A stretch of 64,000 bases of DNA from Lachnospiraceae bacterium (lineage in GTDB: Bacteria > Bacillota > Clostridia > Lachnospirales > Lachnospiraceae): positions 1 to 64,000 of the forward strand of contig SVEH01000009.1 of the NCBI GenBank assembly GCA_015057455.1, read 5' to 3'. Positions within the stretch are counted from its first letter, which is position 1. Each line of letters begins with the position of its first letter. The position numbers were made by a program, and so were the translations under genes. The notes below the pieces were generated by a model. The model saw only the letters and a list, made by a program, of their open reading frames with translations, searched no databases and was not told the origin of the DNA. Below are positions 36,377 through 45,239 of the stretch, piece by piece.

Positions 36377-38488
36377 CTAATATTTTACATAGCATAAATT
36401 CTTATCTGTATTTCCGCTTATACCACTTACTTTTCCTTGATTTGAATATTGCCATACATTATATGGATATTTGAAATCTGTAATTGGTGTTTTAGCTCTT
36501 GAATTATTATATTGTGCTACCCAAACATCTCTTCCAGCCATATCATCCATATTAAAATGATCATACATAAAGTATTTTCCTGAATATAATTGTGCCTTAT
36601 ATCCTGCAGCTGTTATTTTATCCATAAATGCTTTTATAATCTCTGTTCTTTTAGCTTTACTTAATTTATCTGTTCTTGCACCTGATGGTGATTTTTCACT
36701 ATCAACTGCTATAGGATATGTTAAATTATATCCTTTAACTTTATCTAAAACATATGCAGCTTCTTCTTCAGCCTCAGCTACTGTTATTGCTTGTGTATAG
36801 AAATATACTCCAACCTTAACACCATTATTTGTAGCTTCTTTTATGTTAGTATCAAATTTTTTGTCCTTGAAAATAGAACCTGCTGTACTTCTTCCACCTA
36901 CTCTTATATAAGCAAAATCAACATTTTGTGCTATACTTGACCAACTATTAATTGAGTTAAACTCTGATACATCAATTCCTTCTAATGGAGTTGATAATTT
37001 TTCTAATGTTCCTGGTGTACCTACATTACCAGTTTCCTCTTTACCTGGTTCTGTACCCTCTGGTTGCTCTGGTGCAGGTTGCTCTGGTTGTACAGGTTGA
37101 ACTGGTTGTGTAGTTGGATCTAATCCATAAAATGGAGTTCCATATCCTAATATCTTTTTATCATTAAAAGCATATTCACATTGTTCTGTTACTCCTGCCA
37201 CATTACCCTCTATAGTTATAACCTTATCAGCTGTTACATCTATTACAATACCGTTGTGATTTGACTCACCATCATTATCGTAATCCATGAAAATTATATC
37301 TCCTACTTTTGGTGTATATCCACTTGGAACATGATATGCACTCTTATTTACAAACCAATTCTTCCAATATTGTGAACATGCATAATATCCATATTGTTCA
37401 TCTGTAAGACCTGCTTGGTTACCACACCATGCTAAAAACATTGAAGACCATTTTGCATCTCTAAAGGCATCATCTGATACTTTATTAGCCCACCAATTTC
37501 CGTATTTTGTTACTCCATCTTCTGGTTGTGTATATCCTTTTTCCTCTTTAGCAATTTTTACAATTTTTTCAATGTTCTTTGCTGCTCTATCAGCTTCAGG
37601 ATTAGTTGCAGGTGTTGTTCCCTCTGGTACAGTATCTTGTATTACTGGTACTTCTTCACTTGGTACTGTATCTTGTATTACCGGTACTTCTCCTCCCGGT
37701 ACTGTGTCTTGTATTACTGGTACTTCTCCACTTGGTACTTCTGTGTCTTGTGTTCCTGGTTCTCCTCCTATTATTGTTATTACATCTTGTGTTCCTGGTT
37801 CCCCTCCCTGTGATACTGTTGTATCCTGTATTACTGGCACCTCTCCACTTGGTACTGTTGTATCTTGTGTACTTGGTCTTTCTCCTCTATCAACTGCTGT
37901 TTCTTGCACTGATGTAATTGCTTGTCCTTCTTGTGTTGGTAATTCTTTTGAATAATCTTGTGCATCTGTTACCACACTTTGTCCACTTGAATCTACTAGT
38001 ACAACTTCCATACCATCTATTGGTGTTGTTCCAGAAACGTCTCCTGCTACTGCTGGACCCTTTGCCCATTCTGACCAATTACCACCAACTGTATGTACAC
38101 GATATTTAATTGTATAATCTGCTGCTACTTCTCCTGTAAGTGCTACTTTTATTGCCTGTATACCTTCTGTTCCGCCTACTGTTACACCATTACTAGCTAA
38201 TTCACTCCAACCTTTACTTGCAACATAAACTTTATAGTTTACATTAGCATCAATTGTATCTGTTAAAATAATCTTAATCGCTTCCATTTTCTTACCACTA
38301 GCAATATCTCCACTAGTCTCAGAATTACGACTCCATTTTGACCATCCTGCTTCACTTTGACATACTCTATATTCTACACCTGGAAGGGAGTCTGCATTTG
38401 AAACAACAGTTGCAGCTTTAAATATTCCCAAACATACCATCATAGTAATCATTAATCTAAATGCCCTTGGATTCATTCTCCTTCTCAT
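36377..38488 (-). CDS. Secreted lysozyme-like protein: ChW repeats, inactive CHAP, GH25
   Basis: 703 aa with a signal peptide (1 to about 32). Three ChW-like repeats span about 36-168 ('VEYRVCQSEAGWSKWSRN'). A linker (about 205-290) of tandem 'VPSGEVPVIQDT' units precedes a CHAP-like domain (300-455) and a C-terminal GH25 lysozyme domain (502-703). The GH25 acids are present: Asp506 in 'EGIDVSEF' and Asp596/Glu598 in 'AVDSEK'. In the CHAP domain the Cys of the 'WCAMF' motif is Ser348 (WSSMF; the codon is TCT), although His411 remains, so this domain is probably inactive or binding only. Ribosome site GGGGGAG. Confidence 0.88.
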   Translation of the reverse strand: MRRRMNPRAFRLMITMMVCLGIFKAATVVSNADSLPGVEYRVCQSEAGWSKWSRNSETSGDIASGKKMEAIKIILTDTIDANVNYKVYVASKGWSELASNGVTVGGTEGIQAIKVALTGEVAADYTIKYRVHTVGGNWSEWAKGPAVAGDVSGTTPIDGMEVVLVDSSGQSVVTDAQDYSKELPTQEGQAITSVQETAVDRGERPSTQDTTVPSGEVPVIQDTTVSQGGEPGTQDVITIIGGEPGTQDTEVPSGEVPVIQDTVPGGEVPVIQDTVPSEEVPVIQDTVPEGTTPATNPEADRAAKNIEKIVKIAKEEKGYTQPEDGVTKYGNWWANKVSDDAFRDAKWSSMFLAWCGNQAGLTDEQYGYYACSQYWKNWFVNKSAYHVPSGYTPKVGDIIFMDYDNDGESNHNGIVIDVTADKVITIEGNVAGVTEQCEYAFNDKKILGYGTPFYGLDPTTQPVQPVQPEQPAPEQPEGTEPGKEETGNVGTPGTLEKLSTPLEGIDVSEFNSINSWSSIAQNVDFAYIRVGGRSTAGSIFKDKKFDTNIKEATNNGVKVGVYFYTQAITVAEAEEEAAYVLDKVKGYNLTYPIAVDSEKSPSGARTDKLSKAKRTEIIKAFMDKITAAGYKAQLYSGKYFMYDHFNMDDMAGRDVWVAQYNNSRAKTPITDFKYPYNVWQYSNQGKVSGISGNTDKNLCYVKY

Positions 38489-38589
38489 TGTAAACTCCCC
38501 CTCTTAATTATATATCAAGTATCTAAGTATATAGCTATTTAAATAGTTTCTTTTCATATATTCTGTCATTTTCTAATATATTTCTATTC

Positions 38590-40281
38590 TTAATTATATT
38601 TTGGTGTTATATATCCCTTCATCTTTGAAGTTGATAATGGATAAGTTCTTCTATCAACTGAATTTGATGTATTTCCTTCTATTGTACAAATCTGTGCATC
38701 TTGAATCTTCTCAACTAATCCTGTATGTCCTGAACCATTACTCTTAAATTGATGGAAGAATATATCTCCTGGTTTTGGTTGATATCCTGATGATGCTTCA
38801 TGATATTCTCCTCTAGTTTTTAAATCCTTTAATCCATACCAACATGATGCGTATGGTTTAATTACATCTCTTGATACGCCAGTTTGATCAGCACACCATG
38901 ATACGAACATTGCACACCATGCTTGTTTCGCAAATCCTCCATTATCAATGTTATCATTATACCATTGACCATATTTTGTCCATCCATCTGAACGTTCTCT
39001 TGTTCCAATTTCATTTTCAGCTACTTCAAGTATTCTTTGTGCTTGTCCTGATGCTCCAGTTTCTTCTTGTTGCTGTTGTTGTTGCTTATCTGCCTCAACA
39101 TTTGCTGCATTATTAGCATAATCTGGATCACCATATCCTATTATTGTATTGTTTGTTAATTCATACTCAACTCTATCTACATAGTCATTTACATTTCCTT
39201 CTAATGCTGTTACCTTTGAACCCGATACACTTTCTACTACACCATTGTGATTTGCTGATCCATCTCCATCATAATCAAAGAATATTATATCTCCTCTTTT
39301 TGGTGTATATCCATCTTTTGCATGCCATCTTCCATTGTTTTGGTAGAATTCTTGCCAATGTGAACACGCTGCAAAGTATCCTACTGTTTTTTCTGAAATC
39401 CCTGCTTCATTTGCACACCATGATAAGAACATTGCACACCATTTTGCATCTTTAAATGCACTGTTTCCTACTCTTGCTGCCCACCATTCACCATATACTG
39501 TATTACCTTCTGCATTTCTAGTTTGTCCTTTTTGAGAAACTGCTTTATTAACAAATGCTTCCATAGCTTCATTTCCTGAAGTTCCTGGAGCTACCTCAGG
39601 TGTTCCTGTTTCTGGTAAAGTTACTACTCCTGAATCTGGTGTTGTTCCTGTCTCTGGTAAAGTTACTACTCCTGAGTCTGGTGTTGTTCCTGTCTCTGGT
39701 AAAATTACTGCTCCTGAATCTGGTGTTGTTCCTGTCTCTGGTAAAGTTACTGGTTCTTCAACTTTTTTATTAATTTTAGCTTGAATTGCTATTATATTAG
39801 CTTCTCCATCGATATTACCAACTACAACTCCGTTTTTTGACCATGATAACCATTGATTATCTGATGTACAAGCTCTATATTCTATATCATATTGACTTGC
39901 AAGTGTTCCTGTAAGTTCTGCCTTAATTGCTTTTATTGCATTATCCCCTGAAGATGCTTTGCTAAATGTATCAACTTCTTGTGACCAATTAGATTCTTTT
40001 GAATAAACGCTATATTTTACAGTACCGTCAATTGTTACATCCTCTGACATAACAACCATCATTTTCATTCCTGTAATAACTTCTTTTGAATCAACTGCAC
40101 AGTCTCCACCTTGCTCTGCATCATCTTGCCAGCCGCTATTATTAGTGTATGTACGATATTTAATAATTACGTCATTTTCGTCTGCGTGTGATACAATTAA
40201 TCCCCCAACGTTAACAAGTAATATACATGCCATAAATGATAATACATACATCATTTTTCTGTTAACTCGTCTAAAATTCAT
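38590..40281 (-). CDS. Secreted cell-wall hydrolase, ChW repeats and two CHAP domains (second copy)
   Basis: 563 aa with a signal peptide ending near residue 33. Three ChW-like repeats lie at about 38-170, with a short linker of 14-residue repeats (TGTTPDSGVVTLPE, about 180-228). CHAP 1 (about 238-375) has Cys282 in 'DAKWCAMFLSWCA' and 'ANHNGVVESV'. CHAP 2 (about 405-562) has 'QAWCAMFVSWCADQTG' and 'GSGHTGLVEKI'. Both active sites look intact. It is very similar to the 33964-35952 protein, most strongly in CHAP 2, so the cluster arose by duplication. Ribosome site AGGAGGG. Confidence 0.88.
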   Translation of the reverse strand: MNFRRVNRKMMYVLSFMACILLVNVGGLIVSHADENDVIIKYRTYTNNSGWQDDAEQGGDCAVDSKEVITGMKMMVVMSEDVTIDGTVKYSVYSKESNWSQEVDTFSKASSGDNAIKAIKAELTGTLASQYDIEYRACTSDNQWLSWSKNGVVVGNIDGEANIIAIQAKINKKVEEPVTLPETGTTPDSGAVILPETGTTPDSGVVTLPETGTTPDSGVVTLPETGTPEVAPGTSGNEAMEAFVNKAVSQKGQTRNAEGNTVYGEWWAARVGNSAFKDAKWCAMFLSWCANEAGISEKTVGYFAACSHWQEFYQNNGRWHAKDGYTPKRGDIIFFDYDGDGSANHNGVVESVSGSKVTALEGNVNDYVDRVEYELTNNTIIGYGDPDYANNAANVEADKQQQQQQEETGASGQAQRILEVAENEIGTRERSDGWTKYGQWYNDNIDNGGFAKQAWCAMFVSWCADQTGVSRDVIKPYASCWYGLKDLKTRGEYHEASSGYQPKPGDIFFHQFKSNGSGHTGLVEKIQDAQICTIEGNTSNSVDRRTYPLSTSKMKGYITPKYN

Positions 40282-40659
40282 AATAACCCTCCTATTAATC
40301 TACATTATCTATATTCCCCAACATTAAGTTCCCTCTATGATATATTAAAATTATAACATCTTTTTCGTAACATTTCTACAACATTCGTAATAACTTTGTA
40401 ATATTTTTATTAATTTTATTATTAGCTTTACTAATGTGTAACCATAACTGTAACCATATTATATTTTTTACATTTACTTTATTTGACAATAACATTAGTA
40501 ACTATCTCATTTTATATTTATAAATATATTAATATTTTTATAATAATTTTACTTGTCTATATTTGTATTGTTATTTATACTAACTTTGTAAAACGTTTTA
40601 TAATTAAATAATCAAGGATACAATATAATGAATAGAAAAATTAATCTAAAAACAATTTT
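40282..40659. other. Upstream region of the CHAP cluster
   Basis: This region holds a minus-strand extended -10 (TGTTATAAT, 40350-40358) and several TGTAAC/GTTAC motifs, including TGTAAC-6 bases-TGTAAC at 40437-40454. These resemble WalR-type TGTWA half-sites known before cell-wall hydrolase genes, but the spacing is 6 rather than 5. No ORF with a ribosome site is present. Confidence 0.4.
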
Positions 40660-40788
40660 ATGCAATATATACGTTCACAATTACCAAATGAGGAAATATT
40701 TATAAAAATCATCGCATGGAATCCATCAGACAAAAATATGATTGTTAAATGCACATATAAAAGTTCATGTAGAGATATAACAAAATAA
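40660..40788 (+). CDS. Possible 42-aa peptide
   Basis: ATG at 40660 opens a frame beginning MQYIRSQLPNEEIF and ending SSCRDITK, with a mixed, coding-like composition and two Cys near the end. There is no recognisable ribosome site. It ends 18 bases before a well-supported small membrane protein gene. It may be a real leader ORF or chance. Confidence 0.25.
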   Translation: MQYIRSQLPNEEIFIKIIAWNPSDKNMIVKCTYKSSCRDITK

Positions 40789-40806
40789 CTTTAGGAGGTT
40801 TTTTAA

Positions 40807-41031
40807 ATGACATTAATAAATGATAGTGGTTTTTTTTCAACACCATTAATAATGCTTCTATGTATATTTATTATATTTATAGTAAACATTATGATATGGA
40901 TATATCTATATACAAATCGTAATAAACATCCAGAAGCTAATACTTTTAAATGGTTTGTACTAAGTTTATTTTTACCATTAGTAGGATTATTCGGTTATTT
41001 AATAAACTTACGCATTGCAAAAAATGCATAA
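40807..41031 (+). CDS. Small two-span membrane protein, 74 aa
   Basis: Two hydrophobic segments (about 11-35 and 48-66) are joined by 'TNRNKHPEANTFKWF'. The arrangement resembles the PLDc_N / short membrane domain family ('W..ll...P..G.l.Yll'), here 'WFVLSLFLPLVGLFGYLI'. A GGAGG lies 8 bases before the ATG. No nearby gene suggests a role. It ends at a long hairpin terminator shared with the convergent YjfB-like gene. Confidence 0.7.
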   Translation: MTLINDSGFFSTPLIMLLCIFIIFIVNIMIWIYLYTNRNKHPEANTFKWFVLSLFLPLVGLFGYLINLRIAKNA

Positions 41032-41077
41032 TATATAACCTATTTATACCAAAAACTAAAAACATATAGTTTTACAT

Positions 41078-41137
41078 AAAAGTAAGCCAATAGTCAAAAA
41101 ATATCGTAATTTAATATTTGACTATTGGCTTACTTTT
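41078..41137. terminator. Bidirectional terminator, long stem
   Basis: AAAAGTAAGCCAATAGTCAAA pairs perfectly with TTTGACTATTGGCTTACTTTT over 20 or more bases around an 18-base AT loop. It lies between two convergent small genes. Confidence 0.85.
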
Positions 41138-41168
41138 AATTTAAATCTAATTAATAAATGTCCCTTTG

Positions 41169-41345
41169 TTACAATTTCATATCAAACTTACTTCCAATGT
41201 GTGGTTGAATCGACTGTTCAATCATCTTAGCCATGTTACTACCTTTTCCATTTTGTTGCTCTAGTGACTTGTTAAGCATTTTTAACCCAACTGCTTGCAT
41301 TAAACTTCCTTCTTTAAACGTAGAAGCTACCTTTGCTATATCCAT
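41169..41345 (-). CDS. YjfB-family protein, 58 aa
   Basis: ATG at 41343-41345 with a GAGGAGG ribosome site. The product begins MDIAKVASTFKEGSLMQAVG and continues 'LKMLNKSLEQQNGKG', matching the short YjfB family ('MDIa.lS...sq..lm..v...vlk.a.d') called putative motility proteins in Firmicutes. Function is undetermined. An extended -10 (TGCTATACT, 41391-41399 on the minus strand) lies upstream. Convergent with the 74-aa membrane protein gene. Confidence 0.75.
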   Translation of the reverse strand: MDIAKVASTFKEGSLMQAVGLKMLNKSLEQQNGKGSNMAKMIEQSIQPHIGSKFDMKL

Positions 41346-41551
41346 AGTACAACCTCCTCGGTATTAAAACATTACTACATCTTGTTCACTAGTATAGCAT
41401 AGTTTTTCACTGATTTCTACATCTTTTTTTTGTATTTTTCTGTAAATATTCAAAAAAATGTCCATTTTACTATAAGTTCAGCTAATTTATAAAATTATTT
41501 CTGATTATATATTTATTACAAATTTCATCGATTTTAACCATAATATGTAAT

Positions 41552-42715
41552 TTAGTATGCCTCTTTTAAAACCTCTAAAATGTCATTTTCTTCCATATGC
41601 TTATATCCTCCACCTTTTACAGTTGATGATGCAATTAGTGGTAACATATCCTCAGTAGCACCAACTTCTCTAAGAGTACTCGGTATTCCCATTTCCTTTA
41701 TAAATTCTGCCAATTTATTAATACCTGCAAGTGCTGCTTCTTCTTTACTCATACTATCTACATCTACACCCCATACTTTCTTAGCATATCTTACAAACTT
41801 ATCTAACCCATATTGGTATATATACTTATAATAAGGTACTGATATAATAGCTAGGCCTATTCCATGTGCACAATCAGTATATGCTCCCAATTGATGCTCT
41901 ATCATATGTACTTCCCAATCTTGTGCTTTAGATACTCCAAGTATCTTATTAAGACCAACAGTTGCACACCACATAATATTACTTCTTGCCTCATAATCTT
42001 CTGGATTAATAAGTGCTTTTCTTGTACTCATAATTAGACTCTCTAATACAGCCTCTATTAAATAATCCGTTGTATTATCATCATCTCCTGAAAAATACTG
42101 TTCCATAAGATGTGACATAATATCAAATACTCCACTTACCATTTGATACTTTGGCACACTATATGTATACTCTGGATTAAGAATAGCAAATTTAGGATTC
42201 ACTTCTGAATCAAATACTCTTCCATTCTTTATTTTCTTCTCTTCATTAGTTATAACTGAACCACCATTCATCTCTGATGCAGTTCCTGTCATTGTTAATA
42301 TAGCTCCTACTGGAACAATATCATTATCTACAGCTTCATACTTCTCCCAATATTTCTCCCAAGAATCTTCCTTGCAATATGCTGATACAGAAATAGCTTT
42401 AGCACAATCAATAGTGCTTCCACCACCTACTGCAAGAATAAGATCTACTTTATTCTCTCTTACTAATCTTGCACCTTCAAGTACTTGTGTATATCTAGGG
42501 TTAGGATTAATTCCTCCTAGCTCAATAATATTCTTTCCTTTCTCACGAAGTATGCTAACAACCTTATCATATACACCTATCTTTTTAATAGATCCCTTTC
42601 CGTATAATAACAAAATATTATCTCCATAATTATCTAGCTCATGATTTAGCTGATCTAATGAACTTTTCCCAAAATGTACTCTTGTTGGATTATGAAATGT
42701 AAAATCTAATATCAT
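41552..42715 (-). CDS. Iron-containing alcohol dehydrogenase (butanol dehydrogenase type)
   Basis: 387 aa of the group III, Fe-dependent NAD(P)H alcohol dehydrogenases. The nucleotide motif is 'VGGGSTIDCAKAI' (about 96-108). Metal ligands are Asp and His in 'GVFDIMSHLMEQYF' and two His in 'EVHMIEHQLGAYTDCAHGIGLAI'. The N-terminus 'MILDFTFHNPTRVHFGKSSLDQL' is typical of BdhA/YqhD-like enzymes reducing aldehydes in fermentation. AAGGAG ribosome site. Monocistronic. Confidence 0.94.
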   Translation of the reverse strand: MILDFTFHNPTRVHFGKSSLDQLNHELDNYGDNILLLYGKGSIKKIGVYDKVVSILREKGKNIIELGGINPNPRYTQVLEGARLVRENKVDLILAVGGGSTIDCAKAISVSAYCKEDSWEKYWEKYEAVDNDIVPVGAILTMTGTASEMNGGSVITNEEKKIKNGRVFDSEVNPKFAILNPEYTYSVPKYQMVSGVFDIMSHLMEQYFSGDDDNTTDYLIEAVLESLIMSTRKALINPEDYEARSNIMWCATVGLNKILGVSKAQDWEVHMIEHQLGAYTDCAHGIGLAIISVPYYKYIYQYGLDKFVRYAKKVWGVDVDSMSKEEAALAGINKLAEFIKEMGIPSTLREVGATEDMLPLIASSTVKGGGYKHMEENDILEVLKEAY

Positions 42716-42908
42716 ATGTATCTCTCCTTAATCTATTTCTTTATTTTATACATTCTCTTATATATTTTTTTATACTTTATTTTAAATATATATTTACTTA
42801 ATTTTAACTATATATACTTTCTCTAATTTATTCCTAATTACTGTAATTAAGATTATGTTTTTTAATTTTAAATTAATCTAATTATTATTCTACATCACTT
42901 TTTTCTTT

Positions 42909-43283
42909 TTAACATTTTAAATCAAATACTTTACTCCCAACTGCTATAAATATACATCCCACACCATAGCATATAACATCTTTTAAATCAAAAGTAGATC
43001 CTATAATAATTGCTAGTAATGACCCTCTTTTAATTCCAAGTATTCCTACTATATCTATAAATTGTAATAACTCTACTGATAATGCAAACACAAATATCAA
43101 TAAGGGCAATAACTTAATCTTCTCTGGAATAAATATCCTAATAAAAGTGTATATAACAGATACTACCAACACATCTCCTATATATGGTCTTATAAAATTA
43201 TCATGTACAAATGCACCAATAAGTATCTCTATTCCTAATAATATAACTGTAATAATCGCATATTTCATTCTTTTTGATATCAT
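42909..43283 (-). CDS. DUF2809-family membrane protein
   Basis: 124 aa with four hydrophobic segments. 'DNFIRPYIGDVLVVSVIYTFIR' and 'SVELLQFIDIVGILGI..GSLLAIIIGSTFDLKDVICYGVGCIF' are the DUF2809 signatures, including the 'DLKD...Y..G' end. The start is placed at 43283 (MISKRMKYAI), the usual short N-terminus, with a weak GGG-containing site upstream; a longer reading frame has no better signal. Function unknown. Confidence 0.75.
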   Translation of the reverse strand: MISKRMKYAIITVILLGIEILIGAFVHDNFIRPYIGDVLVVSVIYTFIRIFIPEKIKLLPLLIFVFALSVELLQFIDIVGILGIKRGSLLAIIIGSTFDLKDVICYGVGCIFIAVGSKVFDLKC

Positions 43284-43451
43284 ATTTCCCACACCCTTTT
43301 GCCTTTTATTATATCTAATTATCCATTTTTTGACAATTATTTGATTTGTAATTTTCTCCAGCATAATAGATTTTTTAATAAAAACTAAATTATATATTTG
43401 TTTTGTAAACTATACTTTTATATAATGTTTACAAATTTTATGATTTTACCT

Positions 43452-43519
43452 AAAAAACCCCTGTAATGATACATATTTCATTTTCCAGATAATCTAGAAA
43501 AAAACTATCATCACAGGGG
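43452..43519 (-). terminator. Terminator after aspS
   Basis: CCCCTGTGATGATA pairs with TATCATTACAGGGG (one mismatch), followed by TTTTTT on the minus strand, 18 bases beyond the aspS stop. Confidence 0.85.
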
Positions 43520-43536
43520 ATAAAATTCAATTATAA

Positions 43537-44862
43537 TTATGGAGTAAGTCTGTTAGGACCTCTAAATAGGAACATACACTCTTTAATGTGTAATCCAAGT
43601 AATAGCATAGTCATTCTATCTATACCTAATCCAAATCCACCGTGTGGAGGGCATGCATACTTAAAGAATTCTAAGTAAAATTTAACATCTTCTTCTAATC
43701 CTTTTTCCTTAGCTTGCTCACAAAGTATATCATATCTATGCTCTCTTTGAGCTCCTGTTGTAATTTCTACACCTCTCCAGATTAAATCATATCCTTGAGG
43801 TATTCCATCTTTTCTCATATGATAGAAAGGACGTTTCTCAACACCAAAATCAGTTATAAATAAGAACTCATGGTTATATTTCTTCATACACCACTCATAG
43901 CTTAATTTCTCTGCTTCTGTTGTCAAATCAACTTTCTCCTCATCAGCAACTGTAAATCTGAATTCTTTCTCTAATTCAGCATATAAGTCAGCTAATTTAA
44001 TTCTTGGGAATGGAGTAGTTGGAACTACTACTTCTATACCAAATAATTCTTTAATTTCTTCTCCATATTTGTCATTAATAGTCTTTAAAGTATATGCTAT
44101 TAATTCTTCTTCCATTTTCATAACGTCTTCAATAGACTCAATATAACTAAACTCTAAATCAAATCCTGTAAACTCAGTTGTATGCTTACTTGTATATGAT
44201 TTCTCTGCTCTAAATACTGGTCCTACTTCAAATATCTTATCAAATCCACTAGCCATAGCCATTTGCTTGTAAAATTGTGGACTTTGTGCAAGATAAGCAT
44301 CTCTATCAAAATATTTTACTTTAAATACTTCTGATCCAGTCTCTGATGCTGCTCCAATTAACTTAGGTGTATGAATTTCTAAGAAATCCTTCTCTATAAG
44401 AAATTGTCTCATTGCATTAACCATACATGTCTGTACCTTAAACATTAATTGATTCTCATCAGTTCTAAGGTCAATCCATCTATAATCAATTCTTTGATCT
44501 ATACTTGAACGCTCAACAGCTTGTTTCTTCTTAGTTGCAGGAATATCCTTACGAGCAATTGGTAAAGCATCTGCTATAGATTCAATAACAACGTCATCAG
44601 GAATCATCTCTTGATTGTTTAACTTAACATATTCACTAGCAATAACAGTTCCTGTAAAAGTAACAACAGAATCTGGAGTTAATCCAACTAACTTCTCTGC
44701 AAGTTCTGGAAGATTCTCCTTCTCTACAGTAACTTGAAGTTTACCTGTAATATCCTTAACTACAATAAAAGCCATCTTCTTGCTATCACGAAAATTCTCA
44801 ACAAATCCAGATATCTTAACACGTTCATCATGTTTAATATCTTTAATATATGTTCTATTCAT
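43537..44862 (-). CDS. aspS: Aspartyl-tRNA synthetase, archaeal/eukaryal (AspRS2) type
   Basis: 441 aa: an N-terminal anticodon-binding OB fold (about 1-105), then the class II core with 'QSPQFYKQMAMASGFDKIFEVGPVFRAEKS' (motif 2) and 'GFGLGIDRMTMLLLGL' (motif 3), ending 'FRGPNRLTP'. It lacks the ~110-aa GAD insertion and ~150 extra residues of the usual bacterial AspRS (~590 aa), and the ending favours AspRS over AsnRS. Enzymes of this type can charge both tRNA-Asp and tRNA-Asn; whether this one does is unknown. It has its own promoter (44912-44940) and follows hisS across a repeat element, replacing the normal bacterial aspS in the hisS-aspS pair. Confidence 0.9.
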   Translation of the reverse strand: MNRTYIKDIKHDERVKISGFVENFRDSKKMAFIVVKDITGKLQVTVEKENLPELAEKLVGLTPDSVVTFTGTVIASEYVKLNNQEMIPDDVVIESIADALPIARKDIPATKKKQAVERSSIDQRIDYRWIDLRTDENQLMFKVQTCMVNAMRQFLIEKDFLEIHTPKLIGAASETGSEVFKVKYFDRDAYLAQSPQFYKQMAMASGFDKIFEVGPVFRAEKSYTSKHTTEFTGFDLEFSYIESIEDVMKMEEELIAYTLKTINDKYGEEIKELFGIEVVVPTTPFPRIKLADLYAELEKEFRFTVADEEKVDLTTEAEKLSYEWCMKKYNHEFLFITDFGVEKRPFYHMRKDGIPQGYDLIWRGVEITTGAQREHRYDILCEQAKEKGLEEDVKFYLEFFKYACPPHGGFGLGIDRMTMLLLGLHIKECMFLFRGPNRLTP

Positions 44863-44911
44863 ATCAAAAATCTCCTTTTAAAACTAAACTAAGGCGAATA
44901 CGCCATCTGTA

Positions 44912-44940
44912 ATTCTAGCATAACATTTAAAATATTTCAA
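44912..44940 (-). promoter_or_regulatory. Sigma-A promoter of aspS
   Basis: On the minus strand, TTGAAA (44935-44940), 17 bases ending in TGC, then TAGAAT (44912-44917). It abuts the end of repeat copy C. A GGCG-AATA-CGCC hairpin (44892-44903) follows in the leader. Confidence 0.7.
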
Positions 44941-44948
44941 TGTTTTCC

Positions 44949-45206
44949 TTTCTAGTGACGTTCTTTTCTAGTGACGAATAAAAAATTTATAAGTGTTAGG
45001 CACAATTTGATTACTTCTATATCTCTCAGTACGCAGCATATAATAAAAGGGCTCGAATATGTATGTTTAATGGTGTCTGAGAACCTTAGTACTTAGTGAT
45101 TTCAAGCGCCAGCGCCGAAAGAACTTAGATACTACTAGGTTTGACGTCAAGTGAGAACGTCCATTAAACATATATATTCGAACCCGTATTATTGCGTCAC
45201 TAGAAA
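44949..45206. repeat. Dispersed palindromic repeat, copy C (most complete)
   Basis: Bounded by perfect 12-bp terminal inverted repeats: TTTCTAGTGACG at 44949-44960 (repeated at 44965-44976) and CGTCACTAGAAA at 45195-45206. Inside, an arm at 45049-45084 (GGGCTCGAATATGTATGTTT onward) pairs imperfectly with 45152-45185 around a ~65-base GC-richer loop, making a large hairpin. A flanking box CTCGTGCGGAGCCTA (about 45219-45233) recurs beside the other copies. It is noncoding and lies between hisS and aspS. It resembles a MITE or a large structured RNA repeat. Confidence 0.8.
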
Positions 45207-45239
45207 TGTAAACTCCACTCGTGCGGAGCCTAATGAAAC

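Noticed and set aside
37526..37955. Three overlapping plus-strand ORFs rich in Cys/Tyr/Leu/Val
   Set aside because: Antisense readings of the tandem-repeat linker of the CHAP-GH25 gene.
40628..40705. 25-codon ORF starting MNRKINLK
   Set aside because: No ribosome site, and it overlaps another small frame (40660-40788) with more coding-like composition.
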